A stretch of 35,238 nt of DNA from an uncultured Clostridia bacterium (GTDB taxonomy: Bacteria; Bacillota; Clostridia; Oscillospirales; Ruminococcaceae). A program made the position numbers and the translations under genes. Below, one piece after another: positions 12,635 through 21,410 of the stretch (position 1 is its first letter; every line of letters starts with the position of its first letter). The notes under the pieces were generated by a model. The model saw nothing but the letters and a program-made list of their open reading frames with translations, made no database searches and had not been told where the DNA came from. The DNA is taken from assembly GCA_947589215.1 (NCBI GenBank), contig CANQCL010000019.1, forward strand, positions 1 to 35,238, read 5' to 3'.

Positions 12635-15600
12635 TTAAAAATAAATCCTTTTCCCTTCTAATGTCATATCATCATAAAATGATAACCACAGTGCCTCTTT
12701 TTCGCTTTTGCTGATATTCATACGCTTTATTCTGTTATATATCTTTTCATTAGTTCCCTCTCCGCTTATTCCGCTTAATTGCTCACGAGAGATTATGAAA
12801 TCAGCATAACTCATTCCCTTTTCGTTAGCTTGAATTGCACTCCTAATCCAACCATCTGGCTCATAATCACTTACTCCTTGCTTAGCTATTGCATTTGAAA
12901 GCTCATATGATTTAGTAATTAAGGTTGCCTTGTCACTACTGTCAGCAGACGTAAATTCAGAATTTTTTGAAAAATCACTCAAAATACTATGTGCAATTTG
13001 TCCTCTTACTGTAGCATAAGTAGTATAATCATCAGAATTTAAATTAATTGTCTTTCCTCCTAAGCTAAAATACTTTTTGGATTTAGTCGGAAGGACCGCA
13101 GGATCTCCACTGTTCTTATATGTGTCGTCAAGCATTTTCTCAGCTTCATCAACCTCAATTTTTGAAACATAACCTGGAGAAATAAAGTTTTCAAAAATTC
13201 TCATTCCTATATTATTTTCCTTTTCCTGTTCTCCCCACTCATTCACATAAGGCTCTAATAAATATGTTGCACCGGGTATTTTCTTAATGATTCTATTTAC
13301 AAATTGTTGCTGTGAACTTGTAAGTAATTTTGATATGAAAGTATCTTTTGACTTATCAATATAAGAGTTTCTCCTTGTTCCGTCAACAGTGCTTGCTATC
13401 TTTCCGCCAATAGTAGGTACAGCCTGTCCTAAATATGAAGATACTATATTCGACATGCCAGCTATTATGGGGCTTTCACTATACTTGATATTGTTAATTA
13501 AATTTTCAATTCCACTAAGTACAGACATTTCAAACATAGGATCAAACATTGTACCTGCTAAATTCAGATAATCTGAAATTGCTAAACCATTGTTATCTCC
13601 TTCTAGTATTTCATGTGTCTTTGCCCCTGCAAATAAAGGTATAGCAGCAGGACACGCCCAATCAAAAGTATAAGAATATCCGAATATTTCAACAGAAAGT
13701 TCCTGGTGTCCTTTTAACTTTTCAAAATCCTTTTCTTTTTTATCATCACCTAAACCTACTTTTAACAGTCCAAGCGAACCTAACCAAAGTCCTAAAGTGT
13801 ATATTCCTGCTCCTGTTAATCCTGCTGAAATCCTGTCTATATATTCACTGGCAGTGATTTTTCCAGTTTTCAAATTATAAATGTCTTTAGTTACATTTTT
13901 TATAAGTCCAAGCGGACTATATTCAAATGCACGCTTTGCTATGTTGACTGGTGTCTTTTTAAATGGAATAATACCCTCCATCACTATTTCGGTTGCCCAA
14001 TTAGATTTTGCAATTCGGCTCAAAGCATCTGCAATCTTAGATGCGTCTCTGTATGTAGCCTTTTGTGCTTCTGTAATTGCTCTTACTCTGCCTCTATCAA
14101 TAGCTGCTTGTCGCTCATTTTCAGCTTTTGTATCTGATAATTCATTAAGTGAGATGTTATTTGCCTGCAAATACATACCTAATGCACGTTCGTAATGATG
14201 TTTTAAAAATATTCCGTCCTCTGCTTCTAATAGATTAATATTTAAATTTCTTAATCCCTCAAATTTTTTGTTATTAAAAATAACCTTATTTGCCTTTATT
14301 GCATCGGTAGACTCATATTTTCCGTTGCCTGTTAATTCAGCCTTAACATAGTCGAAATCTTGTTTTGCAAATTCTTTATAAGCAGCTTTAACCTTTAAAG
14401 CCTTTGACTTTTCTATGTCACCCTTTAGAAATGCTTTCTCTAAACCATAAGCAATCCCATTTTTCATACTAACAGCAGGCATAAATATCGTGTTTCCTAC
14501 CACATTTCTGATATGCGTGGTTGAATTAAACAGCATAGACATATATCGCCAAGCATTCCATTTGTCAATCCAAGTAGCAGGTACTTGCTTACCTATATCC
14601 TTGTTCAACTCAATTTCCGCTTCTTCAATTTCTGTTTGTGTTTTTGCTTGCGCTAATTTTAATGCCAAATCCTCGTCTATTTTAATTTGCGGAATTTCCT
14701 TGCCCTTTGCTAATTTGTTTGAATACTTTGCTTGATAATCGGCATTCATTCTCCGTACGGTTTGTTCAATATAATATAACTTTCCTATACCAGAGGATTT
14801 CTTTAACAACCTCATAGCTTGTACTGTCTGTCCTGCTGTGGTTGCCATTTCAGCAAGTTCACCTGTAAGCTGTATAACTTTCTTGGTCTCATTGTTTTGT
14901 GCGGCATACCGTAACAAAAGCTCACCTTTAGCAACGTCTATAGCAGACACCTTATGATTTCTGTTTTTCATAATTTCCCAGTCGTTCCATTGCTTCTCGG
15001 TAACGCCCTTACCCTTATTATCAAGCCACTCTTTAGCTATTGTAAGAGCTTTTTCATTGCTCAAAGGCATATAAGACGCAGCGCCTTTGACTATTTGCTT
15101 ATCGACTTCATTAACCATTTCATCAGTCAGCACACCGCTTTCCAAAATGGTCTTTACAAATTCTCTTACACGCTTGTCTTTGCTTGACCTTTCAGGTACA
15201 TCAATATCCCTTACAGGATTTTCACCTTTTTTCTTTGTGCCGTATTGCTCGTTAAGAGTTTTCATTTGGCTTTCTACATCAGGGTCTAATGAGTATTGTG
15301 TATCATTCTTAGACTTTTTTCGTATATTACTATTGACAATATCATCATTTTGTGATATATTGTTATTGGCAGATAAAGTTATTGACTTGAACGCACTTCG
15401 GTCCGTTCTCGAAACTTTATCTGCTATTTTAATTTTATGAATATAAAATCTATTACCTTGACGTACTTTTTTAATGTCCATATTCACAATATATTTTTTT
15501 CCATCTATTGTGATTGGAGAAGTTAAATATGCATATGTAGATTGACTATTTGGATTATAATTATTAGGTTGTTCTTTTGCTCTGACCTCACCGTATTTAA

Positions 15601-18600
15601 TTAATTTCGCAAGGTTAGTCATAGTTGCTAATTTTGCTTTTTTCATATTCGAGGGAATATTCCTATACGCTGAATGATTTCCAAAGGTCTCGTAAATACC
15701 ACTTTTCCATATTTCAATTTTCATTCCTGTGTCAATATTAATTATTGGTTTAGATTGAGCTTCAGTTGATACATAATTATTTAAAAGTTTATTATATACT
15801 TTTTCTTGCACTTCACTTAAATCATTAATATTTTTAATATCAAATTTATCGGCAATACCTTCAGTTGTAACCCTAACATCAGGATTATAACCGCCTAGCT
15901 TTTTGCTGTATTTGACTTCATTTGAATATGTTCCGTTTTTCCTAACATCATTAAATGCCTTTGTATAAAGCTCCTTAATGTGTATAAGGTCTTTCTGTGC
16001 CGCTGTAATCTCCGTAGAATTTCTAACAAATCTTTTGAGATTATCAATCATTTTGTGAATAAAATCTACTACCTTTGCAAACAGCTTTTTGTCCTTATAC
16101 GCAAGTTCCCTTATACATTCTTCATTGGTTAGTAATTCATCTGCAATAAAGTCAGCTATAAGCTCTCGCTCCGCTTCCTCTTTTGTCAACTCCTTGCCGT
16201 TCTTTTCATATAATTCCTGACGTTTTGATATTTCTGCCTTGTGTGTTGTATCATTAGAAGTAAGATAATCGTCATAAACTCGGCTGTTCAGTATAAATGT
16301 TTTAAGCTGGTCATAGTAATTCGATTGCTCAAGGGTATGCGTAAGCTCATGCGCAAGAATAAAATTGAACTCAGAAGCGCTGTTTGCTTTGCTATTCACA
16401 TAACTCTCATTAATAAATACTTCGCCGTTTTGTTCATATCCTCTTACAGACGTATCACTGTTATAAACATTGATTTTTACACCCAGAGCAGTTGACAGGC
16501 TCTTAGCTGACTGCCTTATATTAATTCTACTAGTTTCACTTTTAGCATTAATATTAACTTTTTTATTCTGTGAAGTACGTTGATTACTAACATCAGTTTT
16601 TCTAACACCGCTTGTAACTTTATTTTTGTTGTCTACAAAAGTTCCGTTAGCAGTATTACGCCCTGCATTTATAGCGGCATTAAATGTTTTTTCTCCCAGT
16701 ATGGCTCTAGCTCCTCTAGTTTGTGAAGCTATTGTATCCATACTCAAACCTTTTTCAGCCATTCTATAAACTGAATTAAAAGCAACAGAATAATTTTCCG
16801 CTGTATTTTTACTGCTATCATAATTTAATATGAATGTATTAGCGGTACTGCTATTATACTTTCCTGCATTTGATAAAATGATTTCAGCATTTTTATTATC
16901 AGAAAAGTCAATAGTATCAGCAGGCACAACTTCGCCATTTGTCATCAACAATTGAGCAACGCCATTTTCAACAGACTCTACCTTTCTTATATTGGTTGAG
17001 CCTGTTTTTTCGCTTGAAATACCAAGCTTTATAATTTTATTTGAATTGTTCACGACCCTCTTGAATGTACTTTTAAAGTTATCTAAAACATTGTCACTAT
17101 ATGTATTGTTATTTGGATCTTCTGTTTCATCATCTGCTGTTAAATTTTCGGGTATAGCTTCGCTGACCTCATCTATTTGTGAAGTCATATTAGGCTCTGT
17201 AGCGTTCTGTAATGCCATTTGATTAGTATTAGTCAAATTACCCTCATCAGCATTTAAAACCTCATCTGAGCCATTCTCGTTTGAATTTTCGACTAAATTC
17301 TGATTGCTTTGCATATTACTTCTTATATTATTCAGAATTGTAGCTGTATCAATATTCTTTTTTCCGTTCTGAGCTTGATTTATTACTTCCCGAACAGTTT
17401 CGTTATCAAAATCAGAAGTTATCTTTCCTTCCTTTAAGCCTGCCATTTGACCAAGCATATCAGCAGCGGTCTTATTGTACTTTAGTTCAACGATCTCACT
17501 ATCTGCGATTTTTTCGCCTCTATCAATTTTATTGATAGTTTTCGTTAGTCTTTTTGCTTTTTCTTGACTAGCTTCTGTTTCAGAAAAAACGGCTTCAACG
17601 GTTGGAGGTTCAATATTATCTGTTTGATTTTCATTTTGCTTTTCGGCAAGTAATTGTTCTTGATATGCGTTATATATATTTTTAGCTTTTGAAAGTTTTT
17701 TATCTGAAATTTTGTTGGCGACAGCATTTACTGTTCCTGTTGCTACAGCACCTGCTGTATTAGTCATTCCTGCTGAAGCTAAACCTAAAAGACCAGAATA
17801 CAAAGCGTCCTCCACATTTTGGAGCGTTTGCTTATTATTTTCGCCAAAAGTAACATTTCGAATATAAGGCTCTAATAACTGTTGAATTGCCTCTTCATTA
17901 AATTCTCCTGCACTATTAATTAAGATATTTCCTGCTTGGTATGCATATGTTCTAAAGGTTTCATTTTTAACAAGTCTTGGCATAACGTTGTTAAGAGCTT
18001 TTGTTCCGAACTTTTCTAAAGCTCCGTTCATTCCAAATTGTCCGCCAAGTATTTTTTGCGTTGCAAACTCCATAAGACCTTGAATACCGCCATATGTAAG
18101 CGCTTCCGAATTATTTTTACCCTCTAATAATGCCTGATTATATGCTTGTCCAGCTGCACTGACACTTTGTGAGATCATTCCTAATCCCGGCATTCCAGTA
18201 GCAAATGATATACCTATACTTGGTAGCATATTAGCCGTTGTATTAACAGCATTAAGAGCAAAACGCTTTACAACTCCTGATTGGTTTGCATCAGATTGAA
18301 AAGCTACTTCAGATGCAGAAGCAATTTTGTCATAATCAGACGGTTTTACACTGTTGCTACCTACACCCCCAAACCAACCATTTATAGCTTGCAATGCGCC
18401 TTTCCCTGCACCGATTAATCCACTTTTTCCAGCATTAATAAATTCCTCTAATGTGCCATTTTCCTGCGCCTCTTTTAAGCCATCAATTGTATTTTGTTGC
18501 TGAACAGCATAAAGTACATATTTACTAGCTTCTTCCTTACCATACTTACCGCGTAAGTAATAATATCTTATTTTGTCATCCTCACTCGTTAAACGTGAAA

Positions 18601-19597
18601 AGTCTTCATCGTTTTCTTTAGTATCGTATGCGCCTAATTTTATGGCATTAATACTATCTTGGCTATTGTTAATACCTTCAGATGCTAATTTCATTCCTTC
18701 TTTTAATTTTCTTTGAAATAAGGTTCCATTATCATTATCCTTTGAAAGTAAAAGTGCTTCCTTGTCTGTTTCTGATTTTTCATCTAAAGTCTTTAGCCAT
18801 TCTTCGTAGTCATGAGCAGCTAAATGTTCTTTATCATTTTCCTCATATTTTTTTATAATTTTATCTACTTTTGTATCTACACTATTTTTTTCATCGTTTT
18901 CTAGTTTTTTCATTAACGCTTCTCTCTGTTGCATTAATTGAGGATTTTTCTCAACTTCTGCTTTAAGCAGCCTAATATCTTGTCCAGAAACATATTTTTT
19001 TATATTTTCATCAATTATTCCATTATTTGCATAAACCGAATTTAATGACTCATTAAATAAATCATCCTGATAATTATTGGTGATATATTTAATTTTCTTA
19101 TCAATATCATCTATTTGAGAGTTTAAAGCTTTATTCTTAGAATAATTTCCATTAGTTAGTGTGACTAATCCAAGTTTATTTTTTAAAACCTCTTTGCGCT
19201 TTTTGAGAGAACTAATCGTATCATTATACTCATCCTCTTTTGCTTGCTTATATGACTTCAAATATATATCATTAACTATACTATCAGATTTTGCCTGATT
19301 ACGTTCTTTTGTGAAAATTTTAATATTTTCATCGTTTCTATTGCGTTGTGATACATAATTATCTGCTGCATTTTTTATAGTGTTGTAATTATTCAAGGCA
19401 TTATCTGCAATAGAAATATTAGAATTTGTCCTTTTTTGAGTTTCTTTTTTTAAATTAGCTTTAATATACTCGTTTTTCTCCCTCTGTTGTATTTTATAAA
19501 AATTCTCATCAGCTTGTTGCTGAAGTTTTCTATAATTCTCGGTTCTTTTAGCGTTAGTCTTCTCTATATGCTTTAAACGTTTTTCAAGCTCTGTCAT
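12635..19597 (-). CDS. Giant phage polyvalent protein with metalloprotease motif (2320 aa)
   Basis: Visible parts in order: a highly charged coiled-coil region (residues 1-380); a Gly/Ala-rich hydrophobic zone with possible membrane-inserting helices (about 385-640, e.g. MLPSIGISFATGMPGLGMIS); an Asn-rich linker; a zincin-type site HELTH at 1083-1087 (FILAHELTHTLEQS), then KEEAERELIADFIADELL, which supplies a likely third ligand; a mixed domain near 1236-1395 resembling LPD3-like parts of phage polyvalent proteins; long helical regions; hydrophobic helices near 1920-1950; and a C-terminal helical tail. Such proteins travel in podovirus virions and enter the cell with the DNA, where the segments act on the wall, membrane or host. 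It is the last late gene, 14 nt after an internal virion protein. No frameshift is visible over 7 kb. Confidence 0.78.
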   Translation of the reverse strand: MTELEKRLKHIEKTNAKRTENYRKLQQQADENFYKIQQREKNEYIKANLKKETQKRTNSNISIADNALNNYNTIKNAADNYVSQRNRNDENIKIFTKERNQAKSDSIVNDIYLKSYKQAKEDEYNDTISSLKKRKEVLKNKLGLVTLTNGNYSKNKALNSQIDDIDKKIKYITNNYQDDLFNESLNSVYANNGIIDENIKKYVSGQDIRLLKAEVEKNPQLMQQREALMKKLENDEKNSVDTKVDKIIKKYEENDKEHLAAHDYEEWLKTLDEKSETDKEALLLSKDNDNGTLFQRKLKEGMKLASEGINNSQDSINAIKLGAYDTKENDEDFSRLTSEDDKIRYYYLRGKYGKEEASKYVLYAVQQQNTIDGLKEAQENGTLEEFINAGKSGLIGAGKGALQAINGWFGGVGSNSVKPSDYDKIASASEVAFQSDANQSGVVKRFALNAVNTTANMLPSIGISFATGMPGLGMISQSVSAAGQAYNQALLEGKNNSEALTYGGIQGLMEFATQKILGGQFGMNGALEKFGTKALNNVMPRLVKNETFRTYAYQAGNILINSAGEFNEEAIQQLLEPYIRNVTFGENNKQTLQNVEDALYSGLLGLASAGMTNTAGAVATGTVNAVANKISDKKLSKAKNIYNAYQEQLLAEKQNENQTDNIEPPTVEAVFSETEASQEKAKRLTKTINKIDRGEKIADSEIVELKYNKTAADMLGQMAGLKEGKITSDFDNETVREVINQAQNGKKNIDTATILNNIRSNMQSNQNLVENSNENGSDEVLNADEGNLTNTNQMALQNATEPNMTSQIDEVSEAIPENLTADDETEDPNNNTYSDNVLDNFKSTFKRVVNNSNKIIKLGISSEKTGSTNIRKVESVENGVAQLLMTNGEVVPADTIDFSDNKNAEIILSNAGKYNSSTANTFILNYDSSKNTAENYSVAFNSVYRMAEKGLSMDTIASQTRGARAILGEKTFNAAINAGRNTANGTFVDNKNKVTSGVRKTDVSNQRTSQNKKVNINAKSETSRINIRQSAKSLSTALGVKINVYNSDTSVRGYEQNGEVFINESYVNSKANSASEFNFILAHELTHTLEQSNYYDQLKTFILNSRVYDDYLTSNDTTHKAEISKRQELYEKNGKELTKEEAERELIADFIADELLTNEECIRELAYKDKKLFAKVVDFIHKMIDNLKRFVRNSTEITAAQKDLIHIKELYTKAFNDVRKNGTYSNEVKYSKKLGGYNPDVRVTTEGIADKFDIKNINDLSEVQEKVYNKLLNNYVSTEAQSKPIINIDTGMKIEIWKSGIYETFGNHSAYRNIPSNMKKAKLATMTNLAKLIKYGEVRAKEQPNNYNPNSQSTYAYLTSPITIDGKKYIVNMDIKKVRQGNRFYIHKIKIADKVSRTDRSAFKSITLSANNNISQNDDIVNSNIRKKSKNDTQYSLDPDVESQMKTLNEQYGTKKKGENPVRDIDVPERSSKDKRVREFVKTILESGVLTDEMVNEVDKQIVKGAASYMPLSNEKALTIAKEWLDNKGKGVTEKQWNDWEIMKNRNHKVSAIDVAKGELLLRYAAQNNETKKVIQLTGELAEMATTAGQTVQAMRLLKKSSGIGKLYYIEQTVRRMNADYQAKYSNKLAKGKEIPQIKIDEDLALKLAQAKTQTEIEEAEIELNKDIGKQVPATWIDKWNAWRYMSMLFNSTTHIRNVVGNTIFMPAVSMKNGIAYGLEKAFLKGDIEKSKALKVKAAYKEFAKQDFDYVKAELTGNGKYESTDAIKANKVIFNNKKFEGLRNLNINLLEAEDGIFLKHHYERALGMYLQANNISLNELSDTKAENERQAAIDRGRVRAITEAQKATYRDASKIADALSRIAKSNWATEIVMEGIIPFKKTPVNIAKRAFEYSPLGLIKNVTKDIYNLKTGKITASEYIDRISAGLTGAGIYTLGLWLGSLGLLKVGLGDDKKEKDFEKLKGHQELSVEIFGYSYTFDWACPAAIPLFAGAKTHEILEGDNNGLAISDYLNLAGTMFDPMFEMSVLSGIENLINNIKYSESPIIAGMSNIVSSYLGQAVPTIGGKIASTVDGTRRNSYIDKSKDTFISKLLTSSQQQFVNRIIKKIPGATYLLEPYVNEWGEQEKENNIGMRIFENFISPGYVSKIEVDEAEKMLDDTYKNSGDPAVLPTKSKKYFSLGGKTINLNSDDYTTYATVRGQIAHSILSDFSKNSEFTSADSSDKATLITKSYELSNAIAKQGVSDYEPDGWIRSAIQANEKGMSYADFIISREQLSGISGEGTNEKIYNRIKRMNISKSEKEALWLSFYDDMTLEGKRIYF

Positions 19598-19611
19598 AAA
19601 AATACCTCACT

Positions 19612-20934
19612 TTACATATTGCTATCTATATATTTTATTAAGCGATTATACTCGCTTTTAGTGATTTTACCTTGCAAATATCGGGTTTCTATTTCATTGA
19701 CCGCATACTGTCTTCCATTTCCCCCACTAAAACCAAATTGTCCACCGATTTGATGTAGATAAACTGCCTTCTTGGAAATCAAGTCATCAACATAAGCTTT
19801 TGCGTCTTTGTATCCTGGCGTTAAATTATTACTAGATTTTTTTTTTGATGTATTACTACTCGACCTATTTTTCAATGCAATAGCTTGATTTAAACTGCTT
19901 AACAAGCCTTTTTTCTCAGATGCTGTAATTTTACCGTTCTTATATGCTTTATTGACCTTAGATTTAAAATCATCAATTTTTCCGTTACCAACAGAAGAAG
20001 TAATTTTAGAAGCCAATTCTAAATATCTAGCTGACGCCTTTTTGCCTGATGAATTATTACTAGAAGAATTGCTGTTCCTTGATGATGAACTGCTTGAAGT
20101 GCTTCTTGATGACGAGCTTCTTGTTGAACCGCCTGTATTATTAAGAGAAGCATATATTGCTGCGGTTTCGGCTTTTGTATTAGCTGTATTTGCTTTTATA
20201 TTAGCTGTGCTAGCCTTTGTGTTAGCAACACCAGCGTCGCTTTCTGCCTTTTTTAATGCGTATTCCATTCCAAACTGTTTGGCGTCCTGATCCATTTGTG
20301 CCTGGAATTGTTCAAGTGACATTACATTTGAGAAATTAGTGTTTGCTTGTGTCAAGAGATTGTATAACTTTTCTTGTTCAAGCTGATACATAGTAACATC
20401 ATTGTTATATGACCACTGGAACATATCTTTATAATAATCCCTGTTATCTGCATATTTGTTGTAATCTGATGCATCAAGGTCACGCAATGCAGTAAGGTAG
20501 TTGTACTGATTTTGCTGCCATCTGTCAGCAAGCTCTGGAACCTTGTCATTTAAAGCCTGCATATAATTGTAATATGCCTGTGCCGCTTGTCTGCGCCCCA
20601 TAGAGCTGTCAGCACCGCCGTTAAGTGAAGCTACCTGTCCGATAATATCACGAGAAGCGTTTAATCCCTCTCTTGTATACTGCTCCTTATACTGCTGATA
20701 TAGCTTGTCCGAGTTCATATCATAACCTTTTTCAATATTAGACAGCGTATTGTCGATTTTATTGCTGTATTTAGATTGATATTCTCCTAAAGCATTTAAG
20801 CGGCTTTTATAATTGTTGGTGTCTCCTGAAACTGTGAACTGTGAATTATTATAGCTGTTAGCTGCCTGATTTACCTTTTTTTGAGCGCTTTTAATTTGCG
20901 CATCTTGAAGTATTGACTTTGAATTTGTACCCAT
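19612..20934 (-). CDS. Internal virion/ejection-like structural protein
   Basis: A protein of 440 residues, nearly all helical and Gln/Asn/Tyr-rich (LYQQYKEQYTREGLNASRDI, AAQAYYNYMQALNDKVPELA). Residues 240-265 carry three heptads of the type ANTKAST, ANIKANT, ANTKAET, followed by a Ser-rich stretch (SSSRSTSSSSSSRNSNSSS) and a C-terminal helical region with KITASEKKGLLSSLNQAI and GKITKSEYNRLIKYI. The arrangement fits proteins stored inside podovirus capsids that help form an ejection conduit. The start at 20934 is preferred because AAAGGAAGG precedes that ATG; longer readings overlap the gene upstream. It lies between the lectin-like gene and the giant polyvalent gene. Role inferred from context and composition. 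Confidence 0.65.
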   Translation of the reverse strand: MGTNSKSILQDAQIKSAQKKVNQAANSYNNSQFTVSGDTNNYKSRLNALGEYQSKYSNKIDNTLSNIEKGYDMNSDKLYQQYKEQYTREGLNASRDIIGQVASLNGGADSSMGRRQAAQAYYNYMQALNDKVPELADRWQQNQYNYLTALRDLDASDYNKYADNRDYYKDMFQWSYNNDVTMYQLEQEKLYNLLTQANTNFSNVMSLEQFQAQMDQDAKQFGMEYALKKAESDAGVANTKASTANIKANTANTKAETAAIYASLNNTGGSTRSSSSRSTSSSSSSRNSNSSSNNSSGKKASARYLELASKITSSVGNGKIDDFKSKVNKAYKNGKITASEKKGLLSSLNQAIALKNRSSSNTSKKKSSNNLTPGYKDAKAYVDDLISKKAVYLHQIGGQFGFSGGNGRQYAVNEIETRYLQGKITKSEYNRLIKYIDSNM

Positions 20935-20951
20935 AATGACCTTCCTTTCTC

Positions 20952-21410
20952 TTATATACCTATTGCTATCCATGAAACAGTTGTAGGCGTAGTGTCGTTT
21001 CTGCAAAAGACTAATTTAAACTCATTTGCTTTTCTCTCTGTATAACTGCAAAAAACATTTTGCGGAACTAATGTATAAGGTGTAACCAATATAGACGGAG
21101 GATTATTAAAAGACTTATTAAAAACTATTGTTTTTGAAACTGAAACGCCTGCACTTGTCGGAGTTAAAAGTACATCGCCCCATTGAATTTTAAGATTGCT
21201 ACTAAGTTCAACAAGATTATTTGTTCCTGTCTTGACCTCACCTTTCAGCGAACTGATAGCTGTTGAACTAAAATTCTTTAAAGTCAGATTTCCTAACAAA
21301 TATACAAGTTCGTCTGTAAAAAGCTGAAGAAACGACTCTATTGATGAAACTCTAACATCAAGCGGCGAGTTTTTATTTGTATTATTAAATCTTTGTAATA
21401 ACTGTGCCAT
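20952..21410 (-). CDS. Small fibre protein with lectin-like tip domain
   Basis: A protein of 152 residues. The first 45 residues are helical (SSIESFLQLFTDELVYLLGN) and could trimerise or attach it to the tail. The C-terminal 90 residues show the pattern of H-type-lectin-like phage fibre tips: LKIQWGDVLLT, VFNKSFNNPPSILVTPYT, and the closing VSWIAIGI (beta-sandwich with a WxAIG end). Such tips bind sugars or receptors. The ATG shares one base with the stop of the 878-residue gene (TAATG), so they are coupled. Likely part of the adsorption apparatus. Confidence 0.68.
   Translation of the reverse strand: MAQLLQRFNNTNKNSPLDVRVSSIESFLQLFTDELVYLLGNLTLKNFSSTAISSLKGEVKTGTNNLVELSSNLKIQWGDVLLTPTSAGVSVSKTIVFNKSFNNPPSILVTPYTLVPQNVFCSYTERKANEFKLVFCRNDTTPTTVSWIAIGI

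Noticed and set aside
15087-15440. Plus-strand frames within the giant gene as separate genes
   Set aside because: All lie opposite the continuous 2320-codon frame and lack ribosome sites.
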